Shown piece by piece: positions 46,628 to 55,263 of a DNA stretch of 64,000 bases; the first letter of the stretch is position 1; every line of letters starts with the position of its first letter. Where the stretch lies: assembly GCA_021776195.1 (NCBI GenBank), contig JAJFGK010000021.1:11035-75034 (forward strand), in the 5' to 3' direction. Below the pieces are notes generated by a model. It saw nothing but the letters and a program-made list of their open reading frames with translations, was not told the origin of the DNA and searched no databases. The DNA is from Kiloniellaceae bacterium (GTDB lineage: Bacteria; Pseudomonadota; Alphaproteobacteria; Kiloniellales; Kiloniellaceae). A program made the position numbers and the translations under genes.

Positions 46628-47679
46628 GCCACCGCCAGAGCGATCTCACCGCGGAAAACCGGATTGCGGTCCGGGCCGTGGAAGACCTCCAGGCTGACGC
46701 CCTCGGGCTCGAGCCGGAAGAGCGCGGTAGCCAGGGTGTAGGCCCGCCCGTTGGCCGCTTCGCCACGGCAGAGAATGGGGAGGTCGTCATTTTCCCGGTC
46801 GAACAGGATCTCCAGCGGGTCGTCCCGCCCCGGCAGGAGGGTATCGGCACGCTTCTGCCGGGCCGCGGTCGAGGGAGAGACGGTCTGCGGCGCGCCGGCG
46901 AAGTCGGCAAAGATCAGATGATTGGCGTGGGCTCTCAGCGCCGTCACCTCGGCCACGACACAGCCGCTGGCCGGCGCCTCGACCGAAACCATGCGTCCCT
47001 CCGCGGCGGCACCCAGATTGTGATGGAAGCCGGCCGCACGATCCCGGCGCCGGAGCCAGCCCAGGGCATCCTCCAGGGTGGCGCAGGCCAGCAGCGCGCG
47101 ACAGACCATATGCCGGGTGACGCCGACCGTCAGGTCATGGGGCGAGATGTTGTTGATGGTCTGCACCAGCCCGGCATCGTTCACGGCGAAGGTGTGGCCC
47201 GGCAGCATGCCGGGATAGCAAAAGGAGGTGAAGCCGAGGCCCTGGCTCGACTCATTGGGGCCCGGCCCAATGGGGTCCGGCTCCACCCGGGCCATGAAGC
47301 AGTGTCCGGCCAACAGGGCGCCGCCGTCCTCGTTGTGGGCGATGACCGCGGGTCGGCCCGCGTTCCTTGGCGCCATGACGGTGGTGCAGCCCTCGGTCTC
47401 GGCCCCATAGGGCGGCAGGTCGCCGCGGCAGTTCCACAGGAAGACCGGCTCCAGCGCCGCCGCCGCCCCCGCTGCGATGCCCTCGATCTCGGCGAAGAGA
47501 GCCGGCGCCGCCGTCCGCGATGCCGCCATCAGGCCGGCCAGGCGGTCGCTGCCCAGCCAGGGGGCCAGGGCGCCATAGGCCTCGCTGGGAAAGACCACCT
47601 CGTGCAGGCTCTGGCGCGCTTCCTCGCCCAAAGCCGCCCCGATGGCGCGGCTATCGCCGCGGGCGGTGATGGATCGCAT
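46624..47679 (-). CDS. C45 family peptidase / acyl-CoA:6-APA acyltransferase-like Ntn hydrolase
   Basis: 351 residues. EGCTTVMAP places the nucleophile at about Cys98, which in C45 enzymes becomes N-terminal after self-cleavage; VIAHNEDGG and VNDAGLVQTINNI are further active-site blocks. Relatives cleave or form amide bonds on acyl substrates. It lies 21 bp after cobD and is coupled to the GST gene by an ATGA overlap. The substrate is unknown. Confidence 0.8.
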   Translation of the reverse strand: MRSITARGDSRAIGAALGEEARQSLHEVVFPSEAYGALAPWLGSDRLAGLMAASRTAAPALFAEIEGIAAGAAAALEPVFLWNCRGDLPPYGAETEGCTTVMAPRNAGRPAVIAHNEDGGALLAGHCFMARVEPDPIGPGPNESSQGLGFTSFCYPGMLPGHTFAVNDAGLVQTINNISPHDLTVGVTRHMVCRALLACATLEDALGWLRRRDRAAGFHHNLGAAAEGRMVSVEAPASGCVVAEVTALRAHANHLIFADFAGAPQTVSPSTAARQKRADTLLPGRDDPLEILFDRENDDLPILCRGEAANGRAYTLATALFRLEPEGVSLEVFHGPDRNPVFRGEIALAVA

Positions 47680-47700
47680 GGCGACTTCCCTTCGCGAGAT

Positions 47701-48693
47701 TTATGAGACCAGCCACAAGACCACCAAGACTAAGGCCACCAGGCCGCCGGCGATACGGTAAAGCAACAGGGCGTCGCGCAGGTCCTGCGCCGAGAGGCGC
47801 GCCCGCCCATCGCCCATCCAACAATCCACGACCGGGCCCGAGGGATAGTGCCGCGGGCCGGCCAGGGCGAAGCCGAGCGCGCCGGCCAGCGCCGCCTCCT
47901 GCCAGCCGGCGTTGGGCGAACGATGCTGGGGCGCGTCGCGGCGCATGACCTGCCAGGCACGCACGGCCTTGGCCTTGGGATGGACCGCGGCGGCGGCGAC
48001 GAAGAACAGCCCGGCGAGCCGCGCCGGCAGCCAGTTGACCGCGTCGTCGAGGAGGGCGGCGGCCCTGCCGAAGGCGGCATAGCGCGTGCTGCGATAGCCG
48101 ATCATGGAGTCCAGCGTGTTGATCGCCTTGTAGGCGGCCAGGCCAGGCAGCCCGAGCAGGGCGAACCAAAAGAGCGGTGCCACCACACCGTCGGAGAAGT
48201 TCTCCGCCAGGCTTTCCGCCGCCGCCCGCGCCACGCCGTGCCGGTCGAGGCTGGCCGGATCGCGCCCGACGATCTCGGCCACCGCCGCGCGCCCCGTCGC
48301 CGTGTTGACCTCCAGCCCCACGGCGACCTTGAACACGGCGTCGAGCAGGCCGCGGTAGGCCAGCAGGGTCGAGGCCAGCAGCCCCTCGATCAGCCAGCCA
48401 TGGGCCCAGAGCCGGACCGCCCAGGCTATCGCGGCGGCGAGCCCGGCCGCCAGCAGGGTAACGACGAGGGTCGTCACCAGACCGCGCCAGAACCGGTCGC
48501 GCGCCGAGCGCTGAGACCGGTTCAGCCGCGCCTCCAAGACGGCGATCAGGCGGCCCAGCAGGGCCACGGGATGGGGCAGGGCGCGATAAAGCCATTGCGG
48601 GTCGCCCAGCGCCATATCGAGCGCGAAGGCCAGCAGCAGAATGGCGAAGGGATTGGCGAAAGGGATCTCGCCGATCAAGGGTGTCAGCAGCAT
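47701..48693 (-). CDS. cobD: adenosylcobinamide-phosphate synthase CobD/CbiB
   Basis: 330 residues with several membrane segments. LALDMALGDPQWLYRALPHPV-type opening, VARAAAESLAENFSDGVVAPLFW and YKAINTLDSMIGYRSTRYAAFG are the family signatures. It attaches (R)-1-amino-2-propanol phosphate or its precursor to adenosylcobyric acid. It heads a minus-strand operon with the C45 and GST genes and is divergent from cbiX. Confidence 0.94.
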   Translation of the reverse strand: MLLTPLIGEIPFANPFAILLLAFALDMALGDPQWLYRALPHPVALLGRLIAVLEARLNRSQRSARDRFWRGLVTTLVVTLLAAGLAAAIAWAVRLWAHGWLIEGLLASTLLAYRGLLDAVFKVAVGLEVNTATGRAAVAEIVGRDPASLDRHGVARAAAESLAENFSDGVVAPLFWFALLGLPGLAAYKAINTLDSMIGYRSTRYAAFGRAAALLDDAVNWLPARLAGLFFVAAAAVHPKAKAVRAWQVMRRDAPQHRSPNAGWQEAALAGALGFALAGPRHYPSGPVVDCWMGDGRARLSAQDLRDALLLYRIAGGLVALVLVVLWLVS

Positions 48694-48747
48694 GGCCCGC
48701 GGGTTGTCGCAGCCGTCATCAATCGGGTCAACTGCCTGTCAAAGCGT

Positions 48748-48775
48748 TTGCAAGGCTGCCCCGCGCGGGTAAAGT
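48748..48775 (+). promoter_or_regulatory. promoter candidate for the cbiX-cobM operon
   Basis: TTGCAA (48748-48753), a 16-bp spacer and TAAAGT (48770-48775) lie about 65 bp before the cbiX ATG, in the 144-bp gap with cobD. No cobalamin riboswitch was recognised in the gap. Confidence 0.4.
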
Positions 48776-48837
48776 GCGCCGCCCTCGCCAAGCGGATTTG
48801 CGACGGCGCTCCAGGGCAGGGTCGGAAGGGAAAAACG

Positions 48838-49908
48838 ATGGACAAAATCGGTGTGATGGTCTGCGGTCACGGCAGCCGTGACGAGGGCGCGGTGCGCGAG
48901 TTCGACGCGGTCGCAGCCGGCATCCGCGCGCGCCTGCCGCAGTATCAGGTGGAAAGCGGCTTTCTGGAGTTCGCCACGCCGATCATCCGCGATGGCCTCG
49001 ACCGGCTTCGCGATTCCGGCCACGACCGGGTGCTGGCGATTCCCGGCATGCTCTTCGCCGCCGGCCACGCCAAGAACGACATCCCCTCGGTCCTGCGCAC
49101 CTACGAGGCCCAGAACGACGGCATGGCGATCGACTACGGCCGCGAACTCGGCATCGACCGGCGCCTTCTGGAGGCCGCCGCCGACCGCATTCAGCAGGCG
49201 ATCGATGAGGCCGACGCGGCGGGGGCTGTCGTGCCGCGGGAAGAAACCCTGCTGATGGTCGTCGGGCGCGGGGCTTCGGATCCCGATGCCAACTCCAATG
49301 TCGCCAAGGTCATGCGCATGCTCTGGGAAGGCTTCGGTTTCGGCTGGGGCGAGACCTGCTATTCCGGGGTGACCTTTCCACTGGTGCGCCCCGGGCTGAC
49401 CCACGCCGCGAAGCTGGGTTATCGCCGCGTTATCGTCTTCCCCTATTTCCTCTTCACCGGCATTCTGGTGCAGCGGATCTACGACCAGACCGATGAGATC
49501 GCAGCCAGGTACCCCGAGATCGAGTTCCTCAAGGCGTCCTACCTGAACGATCACCCGGCGGTGCTCGATTGTTTCGCCGAGCGGGTCGAGGAGATCCTGG
49601 CCGGCGAGAACCTGATGAACTGCAAGCTCTGCAAATACCGCGAACAGATCCTCGGCTTCGAGGCCGAAGTCGGGCTCGCCCAGGAGAGCCATCACCATCA
49701 TGTGGAGGGCATCGGCACCGGCGATGCCGGCCATTCCCATGATCACGGTCACGACAACGGGCACGGGCACGGGCACGGGCATGACCATAGCCACGACCAC
49801 GGCCACGCGCATGATCATGGCAACGGGAAGGATCACGACCATCACCACCATCCCTATCCACATGCCGACCATCCACACGGGCCTCGAACCTTGAAAGACG
49901 GCGCCTGA
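48838..49908 (+). CDS. cbiX: sirohydrochlorin cobaltochelatase CbiX (long form with Fe-S motif and His-rich tail)
   Basis: 356 residues. Two chelatase halves are visible: VMVCGHGSRDEGAVREFDA with a catalytic His, and LLMVVGRGASDPDANSNVAKV later. After the catalytic part comes MNCKLCKYR (from residue ~260), the MxCxxC motif binding a [4Fe-4S] cluster in long CbiX proteins, then a tail of some 65 residues dominated by His, Asp and Gly. It inserts cobalt into sirohydrochlorin, the first step of the early-cobalt route. GGAAGGG precedes ATG 48838. It begins the plus-strand cob operon. Confidence 0.92.
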   Translation: MDKIGVMVCGHGSRDEGAVREFDAVAAGIRARLPQYQVESGFLEFATPIIRDGLDRLRDSGHDRVLAIPGMLFAAGHAKNDIPSVLRTYEAQNDGMAIDYGRELGIDRRLLEAAADRIQQAIDEADAAGAVVPREETLLMVVGRGASDPDANSNVAKVMRMLWEGFGFGWGETCYSGVTFPLVRPGLTHAAKLGYRRVIVFPYFLFTGILVQRIYDQTDEIAARYPEIEFLKASYLNDHPAVLDCFAERVEEILAGENLMNCKLCKYREQILGFEAEVGLAQESHHHHVEGIGTGDAGHSHDHGHDNGHGHGHGHDHSHDHGHAHDHGNGKDHDHHHHPYPHADHPHGPRTLKDGA

Positions 49909-49923
49909 GCGGACGCTGACGTC

Positions 49924-50577
49924 ATGGCACCGGCTTACGACTATCTGCGCGACCCCGGCGAGATCTACCGCCGCTCCTTCGCCACGGCCCGGGCCGAGTG
50001 CGATCTGAACGGCGTCTCGCCTGACTTGACCCCGCTGGTGCTGCGCCTGGTTCACGCCTGCGGCATGCCCGATATCGTCGCCGACCTGCGCCTGACGGAC
50101 GATCTGATGGCGGCCGGCCAGGGCGCGCTCAAGGCCGGCGCGCCGATCATCGCCGATTGCCGCATGGTGGCCGAGGGCATCATCCGCGACCGCCTGCCGG
50201 CGGGCAACGCGGTGCTCTGCCCGCTGGCCGAGGATCCGGCCGTACCGGCCCTCGCCCTTGAACAGGGAACCACCCGCTCGGCGGCGGCGGTCGAGTGCTG
50301 GCGCGACCGGCTGGACGGCGCGGTGGTCGCCATCGGCAACGCCCCGACCGCGCTCTTTCGCCTGCTCGAAATCCTGCGCGACGGGGCGCCCGCGCCGGCC
50401 GCGATCCTGGGCTTTCCCGTCGGCTTCATCGGCGCCGCCGAATCGAAAGCCGCCCTGGTCGAGGCCGATTTGGTCAAGGCGGGCCGACCGATTCCCTATG
50501 GCACCCTTTTGGGTCGGCGCGGCGGCAGTGCCCTGGCCGCCGCCGCCGTCAACGCCCTGGCGGGCGGTCTGTCGTGA
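49924..50577 (+). CDS. cobH: precorrin-8X methylmutase CobH/CbiC
   Basis: 217 residues. YLRDPGEIYRRSFATARAE at the N-terminus, RLVHACGMPDIVADL with the catalytic His, and IIADCRMVAEGI are diagnostic; GFPVGFIGAAESKAALVE closes the active site. It migrates the C11 methyl to C12, giving (hydrogeno)byrinate. It starts 15 bp after cbiX and ends in a GTGA overlap with cobL. Confidence 0.95.
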   Translation: MAPAYDYLRDPGEIYRRSFATARAECDLNGVSPDLTPLVLRLVHACGMPDIVADLRLTDDLMAAGQGALKAGAPIIADCRMVAEGIIRDRLPAGNAVLCPLAEDPAVPALALEQGTTRSAAAVECWRDRLDGAVVAIGNAPTALFRLLEILRDGAPAPAAILGFPVGFIGAAESKAALVEADLVKAGRPIPYGTLLGRRGGSALAAAAVNALAGGLS

Positions 50578-51827
50578 CCGGCAAAGCCGCCCCCCAAGCA
50601 GACCGGGCCGCGCCGTGGCTCTCGGTGATCGGTCTGGGCGAAGATGGACTCGACGGCCTGGCACCGGCGGCCCGGGACCTTTTGGCGACGGCGCAAGTCT
50701 TGGTCGGCGGTGCGCGGCACCTGGCCATGGTGCCCCAAGACGGCCGCGAGCGTCTGACCTGGACCAGCCCGCTATCGCTGCTGCTCGACGAGATCCAGGC
50801 CCGGCGCGGCCAGCGGATCTGCGTGCTGGCGACCGGCGATCCCATGGCCTATGGCGTCGGCGTCTCCCTGGCCAAGCGTGTCGCCGCCGACGAGATGGTC
50901 GTCATCCCCGGCGTCTCGGCCTTCAGCCTGGCCGCGGCCCGGCTTGGCTGGAACCTGGCCGAAGTCGAGACCCTGACCCTGCACGGCCGACCCCTGGCGC
51001 TGCTCGAGCCGGCGATCCAGCCCGGCAACCGCCTCTTGATCCTGAGCGAGGATGGCGCCACCCCGGCCCAGGTCTGCCGCGCCCTGACGGCGCGCGGCTT
51101 CGGCCCCAGCCGGGTCGTCGCCCTGGCGCACATGGAAGGATCGAGCGAGCGCCATGACGAAGCCCGCGCGGACGCTTGGCCCGACGCGCCAGTGGCCGAC
51201 CTCAACACCCTGGCGGTGGAGTGCCGCGCCGGACCCGAGGCCCGGGTCCTGCCGCGCACCCCCGGCCTGCCGGACGAGGTCTTTCGCCACGACGGCCAGA
51301 TGACCAAGCGGGAAACCCGTGCCATGACCCTGGCCCAGCTCGCGCCGGGCCCCGGCCAGTTGTTGTGGGACGTCGGCGCCGGCTGCGGTTCGGTGGCGAT
51401 CGAGTGGTTGCGGGCCGCGCGCGGCACCCGGGCGGTGGCGATCGAGCGCAAGGCCGGGCGGCTGGCCATGATCGCCGCGAACGCCACGGCGCTCGGCACC
51501 CCCCAGCTCAGGATCGTTCAGGGCGAGGCGCCCGGCGCTCTCGACGACCCCGCGGTCCAGGATCTGGGGCCACCGGACGCGGTCTTTATCGGCGGCGGGA
51601 CCGGCGCGCCCGGCCTGATCGAGGCCTGCTGGTCCGTCCTCGCCCCAGGGGGGCGGCTAGTGGCCAATGTGGTGACCCTGGAGGGCGAGGCGGCGCTGCA
51701 GGAGGCCCAGGGCCGCTGGGGCGGTGGACTGGTGCGGATCGCCGTGTCGCGGGCCGAGCCGGTCGGGCGTTATCGTGGCTGGCGCCCCTCGATGCCGGTC
51801 ACCCAGTGGTCGGCGATCAAGCCGTGA
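50574..51827 (+). CDS. cobL: precorrin-6Y C5,15-methyltransferase (decarboxylating) CobL
   Basis: 417 residues from GTG 50574 (GTGA overlap with cobH). The N-terminal CbiE-type domain has WLSVIGLGEDGLDGLAPAA and VLATGDPMAYGVG. The C-terminal CbiT-type SAM domain has DVGAGCGSVAIEWLRAARGT and AVFIGGGTGAPGLIEACW. It methylates C5 and C15 and removes the C12 acetate carboxyl. It overlaps cobI again by GTGA. Confidence 0.94.
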   Translation: MTGKAAPQADRAAPWLSVIGLGEDGLDGLAPAARDLLATAQVLVGGARHLAMVPQDGRERLTWTSPLSLLLDEIQARRGQRICVLATGDPMAYGVGVSLAKRVAADEMVVIPGVSAFSLAAARLGWNLAEVETLTLHGRPLALLEPAIQPGNRLLILSEDGATPAQVCRALTARGFGPSRVVALAHMEGSSERHDEARADAWPDAPVADLNTLAVECRAGPEARVLPRTPGLPDEVFRHDGQMTKRETRAMTLAQLAPGPGQLLWDVGAGCGSVAIEWLRAARGTRAVAIERKAGRLAMIAANATALGTPQLRIVQGEAPGALDDPAVQDLGPPDAVFIGGGTGAPGLIEACWSVLAPGGRLVANVVTLEGEAALQEAQGRWGGGLVRIAVSRAEPVGRYRGWRPSMPVTQWSAIKP

Positions 51828-52543
51828 CTGGAAAACTCTACGGCCTGGGCATCGGGCCCGGCGACCCGGAACTGATCACCCTGAAGGCGCTGCGCCTGCT
51901 GCAGGCCGCCGCCGTCGTCGCCTATCCGGCGCCGGAAACCGGCGACAGTCTGGCGCGCAGGATCGTCGCGCCCCACCTGTCGGGGCACCAACGTGAAGTG
52001 GCGATTCGCATGCCCATGGTGGCGAGCCGTTTCCCCGCCCAGGAAGTCTACGACTGGGCCGCCGGCACACTGGGCGAGGCGCTCGACGCCGGGCAGGACG
52101 TGGCGGTGCTCTGCGAGGGCGATCCCTTCTTCTATGGCTCCTTCATGTATCTCTTTGGCCGCATGGCCGAGCGTTTCCCGGTCGAGGTGGTGCCCGGCGT
52201 CTCCTCGCTGACCGCTTGCGCGGCGGCCCTGGGCGCGCCGCTGGCCGCGCGCAACGACGTGCTGACGGTGCTGCCCGCGCCACTGCCCGAGGCCGAACTG
52301 GTTCGCCGGATCGAGGTTCTCGACGCCGCCGCCATCATCAAGGTCGGGCGCCACTTCGCCAAGGTGCGCGGTCTGCTCGAAGGCCTCGGTCTCGCCGATC
52401 GGGCCCGCTACGTCGAGCATGCCACAATGGCCGACCAGCGTATCCTGCCGCTGGGCGCGGTGGATGCCGATCGTGTGCCCTACTTCTCCATGGTGCTGGT
52501 CCACAAGCGGGGCAATGCCTGGGACAGCGAGGCCGTGCCGTGA
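51824..52543 (+). CDS. cobI: precorrin-2 C20-methyltransferase CobI/CbiL
   Basis: 239 residues from GTG 51824. KLYGLGIGPGDPELITLKAL is the N-terminal signature, VAVLCEGDPFFYGSFMYL the second, and VEVVPGVSSLTACAAALG the third. It methylates C20 using SAM. GTG start and GTGA overlaps on both sides. Confidence 0.95.
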   Translation: MTGKLYGLGIGPGDPELITLKALRLLQAAAVVAYPAPETGDSLARRIVAPHLSGHQREVAIRMPMVASRFPAQEVYDWAAGTLGEALDAGQDVAVLCEGDPFFYGSFMYLFGRMAERFPVEVVPGVSSLTACAAALGAPLAARNDVLTVLPAPLPEAELVRRIEVLDAAAIIKVGRHFAKVRGLLEGLGLADRARYVEHATMADQRILPLGAVDADRVPYFSMVLVHKRGNAWDSEAVP

Positions 52544-54405
52544 GCGCGGCCATGAAGACCGACCGGCCGGTTCTGCTGGTCCTGACCGAGGGCGGCTTGG
52601 CCACCGCCGAGCGTCTTGCCGCCCAACTGCCCGGCGCGGAAATCCATGGCCTGGCCAAGCGCCTGCCGGCCGCCGACCACCGCTTCGAGGACACCATCGG
52701 CCACCTCCAGGGGCTGTTTCGCGCTGGCCGCCCCGTCGTCGGGCTCTGCGCCGCCGGCATTTTGATCCGCGCCCTGGCGCCCCTGCTGACGGACAAGACC
52801 GCCGAACCGCCGGTGCTGGCCTTGGCGGAAGACGGCTCGGCCGTGGTGCCGCTGCTCGGCGGCCATCATGGGGCCAACCGGCTGGCCCGTGACATCGCGG
52901 ACCTCCTCGGCATCTCGGCGGCCATCACCACGGCAGGCGACCTGCATCTGGGCTTTGCCCTGGACGACCCGCCGCCCGGCTGGCGTCTCGCCAACCCGGA
53001 CGACCATAAGGCCTTCATGGCAAGTCTGCTGGCCGGCGAAGGCCTGCGGGTCGAGGGCGAGGCGCCTTGGCTCGACCAGACAGCGCTGGCCAATGCAGCG
53101 GCAGGATCTCTGACGCTTCGGGTCACCGACGGCGATGCCCAGGCCGGACCCGACCGCCTGGTCTATCACCCCCAAGTTCTGGCGCTCGGCGTCGGCTGCG
53201 AGCGGGGCGCGGCGCCCGACGAGTTGATCGCCCTGGCGCGGGAGACCCTGGCCGCCGCCGGTCTGACGCCCGGCGCGGTGGCCGGGGTCTTCTCGCTCGA
53301 CCTCAAGACCGACGAGCCGGCGATGCACGCCCTGGCCAACGCGCTGGGGGTGCCGGCACGGTTCTTTCCCGCCGCGGTCCTGGAGGCCGAGGCGCCGCGC
53401 CTCGCCAATCCTTCGGATCTGGTCTTCGCCGAGGTCGGCTGTCATGGCGTCGCCGAAGGCGCGGCGCTGGCCGCCGCCGGGCCGCAGGGCGTTCTGGTTC
53501 AGCCCAAACGCAAGAGCCGGCGTTGCACCTGTGCCATCGCCCGGGCGCCCAAGCCGCTCGATGCGACCGTCCTGGGCCGGCCGCGGGGCCGCCTGGTGGT
53601 GGCGGGTCTCGGGCCCGGCGATTCGGCCTGGCGCACCGCCGAGGTCGACCGCATCCTGCGCCAGGCCGACGATCTGGTGGGCTACGGTTTCTATCTCGAT
53701 CTCGCCGGCCCACCCCGTCCGGACCAACGGCGCCACGACTTTGCCTTGGGCGAAGAAGAGCTGCGCGCCCGCAAGGCCCTGGTTCTGGCGGCCGAGGGCC
53801 GCGAGGTGGTGCTCTTGTCGTCGGGCGACCCCGGTATCTACGCCATGGCAACCTTGGTCTTCGAACTGCTCGAGGCGGCCCAGGAAAGCGGCGAGGAACC
53901 TGCCTGGCTGCGTCCCGAGGTGGTGGTCATGCCCGGCATCTCGGCGCTGCAGGCCGCCGCCGCGCGGGTCGGCGCGCCGCTCGGCCACGATTTCTGCGCC
54001 ATTTCGCTGTCCGATCTCCTGACACCCTGGCCCGTCATCGAACAGCGCCTGGAGGCGGCGGCCGCCGGAGATTTCGTGCTGGCGCTCTACAATCCGGTTT
54101 CGCGCCGGCGCCGGGTCGGTTTCGAAAAGGCGCTGGCGATCCTGCGCGCCGCCCGGCCGGCCGACACGCCGGTCGTCCTCGGCCGCCAACTCGGTCGCCC
54201 CGAAGAGAGCGTGACCGTCACCACCCTGGCCGAGACCCGCATCGAGGATGTCGACATGCTGACCCTGGTGATGGTCGGCTCCAGTGCGACCCGACGGGTG
54301 GCGCGCGGTTCCGGCGGCACCGAGGACGGCTGCTGGGTCTACACGCCGCGCGGCTATGCCGCCAAGCGCGCCGACAGCCGGACAGAGAAGGACGGCGCGG
54401 CGTGA
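52540..54405 (+). CDS. cobJ: CbiG-CobJ fusion: cobalt-precorrin-5A hydrolase + precorrin-3B C17-methyltransferase
   Basis: 621 residues from GTG 52540 (ATG 52552 is possible). Residues ~1-340 form Cbi[21 protein letters not shown] and [19 protein letters not shown] are the N-terminal domain; [20 protein letters not shown] and [18 protein letters not shown] are the C-terminal CobE-like domain. Residues ~355-600 are Cob[35 protein letters not shown] and [21 protein letters not shown]. Presence of the full CbiG, not only CobE, is noteworthy. Confidence 0.93.
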   Translation: MSAAMKTDRPVLLVLTEGGLATAERLAAQLPGAEIHGLAKRLPAADHRFEDTIGHLQGLFRAGRPVVGLCAAGILIRALAPLLTDKTAEPPVLALAEDGSAVVPLLGGHHGANRLARDIADLLGISAAITTAGDLHLGFALDDPPPGWRLANPDDHKAFMASLLAGEGLRVEGEAPWLDQTALANAAAGSLTLRVTDGDAQAGPDRLVYHPQVLALGVGCERGAAPDELIALARETLAAAGLTPGAVAGVFSLDLKTDEPAMHALANALGVPARFFPAAVLEAEAPRLANPSDLVFAEVGCHGVAEGAALAAAGPQGVLVQPKRKSRRCTCAIARAPKPLDATVLGRPRGRLVVAGLGPGDSAWRTAEVDRILRQADDLVGYGFYLDLAGPPRPDQRRHDFALGEEELRARKALVLAAEGREVVLLSSGDPGIYAMATLVFELLEAAQESGEEPAWLRPEVVVMPGISALQAAAARVGAPLGHDFCAISLSDLLTPWPVIEQRLEAAAAGDFVLALYNPVSRRRRVGFEKALAILRAARPADTPVVLGRQLGRPEESVTVTTLAETRIEDVDMLTLVMVGSSATRRVARGSGGTEDGCWVYTPRGYAAKRADSRTEKDGAA

Positions 54406-55190
54406 CGGTGCACTTCATCGGCGCCGGACCCGGCGCGCCCGACCTCCTGACCCTGCGCGCGCGCGACCTGATCGCCGCCTGTCCGGTGGTGCTCTATGCC
54501 GGTTCCCTGGTGCCCGAGGCGGTGGTCGCCCATGCACCGGCCGGCGCCCGGGTGCTCGACACCGCGCCGTTGGACCTGGAGGAGATCGTCGCCGAGATGG
54601 TCGCCGCCCACGAGGCCGGGTTCGATGTCGCCCGGGTGCATTCCGGCGACCCCTCGCTCTACGGCGCCATCGGCGAACAGATCCGGCGTCTCGAGGCGCT
54701 GGCCATTCCCTACGATATCACCCCCGGCGTGCCGGCCTATGCGGCCGCCGCCGCCGCGCTGGGGGTCGAGCTCACCCTGCCCGAGGTCAGCCAGTCGGTG
54801 ATCCTGACCCGTACCACCATGAAGGCCTCGCCGATGCCGGAAGGCGAGACGCTGGCGGCCTTCGCGCGAACCGGCGCGACCCTGGCGATCCATCTGTCGG
54901 TGCGCAACCTGCGCCACCTGGAAGAGGAACTGACCCCCACCTACGGGGCCGACTGCCCGGTCGCCGTGGTCTACCGCGCGAGCTGGCCGGATCAGCAGAT
55001 CATTCGCGGCACCCTGGCCGACATTCGGCCCAAGGTGCGGGCCGCCAAAATCACCCGCACCGCCCTGGTGCTGGTCGGCCCGGTTCTCGGCCGGACCGAA
55101 TTCAACGACAGCCGGCTCTACGATCCCGACCAGGTCCACCTGCTCAGACCGCGGACCCGCAAAGCCGGACGCCGAGACAGGTCACCTTGA
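54402..55190 (+). CDS. cobM: precorrin-4 C11-methyltransferase CobM/CbiF
   Basis: 262 residues from GTG 54402 in a GTGA overlap. [60 protein letters not shown] and [20 protein letters not shown] are CobM blocks. It methylates C11. It is the last gene of the cbiX-cobM run; a symmetrical terminator follows. Confidence 0.95.
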   Translation: MTVHFIGAGPGAPDLLTLRARDLIAACPVVLYAGSLVPEAVVAHAPAGARVLDTAPLDLEEIVAEMVAAHEAGFDVARVHSGDPSLYGAIGEQIRRLEALAIPYDITPGVPAYAAAAAALGVELTLPEVSQSVILTRTTMKASPMPEGETLAAFARTGATLAIHLSVRNLRHLEEELTPTYGADCPVAVVYRASWPDQQIIRGTLADIRPKVRAAKITRTALVLVGPVLGRTEFNDSRLYDPDQVHLLRPRTRKAGRRDRSP

Positions 55191-55228
55191 AAACCAGCAC
55201 CCTATCTCATTGATATCCCGAGATAACC

Positions 55229-55251
55229 AAAAAGGGGACTGTCCCCTTTTT
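55229..55251. terminator. symmetrical hairpin between cobM and the LpoA-like gene
   Basis: Five A, GGGGAC, T, GTCCCC and five T form a near-perfect inverted repeat with U-tracts for both directions. It fits a bidirectional terminator between converging genes. A GGGGACTGTCCCC palindrome in A/T tracts also recurs as a dispersed element in some genomes. Confidence 0.8.
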
Positions 55252-55263
55252 AGGTCATCGATG

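Noticed and set aside
48694..48837. Cobalamin riboswitch before cbiX
   Set aside because: A GCTGCCCCG stretch faintly recalls the core, but the gap is too short and no B12 box is present.
48739..50664. A ~640-codon antisense frame across cbiX and cobH
   Set aside because: Low-complexity mirror of the His-rich CbiX tail and no recognisable motifs.
52480..54189. A ~570-codon antisense frame over cbiG-cobJ
   Set aside because: No family motifs; explained by codon bias of the sense gene.
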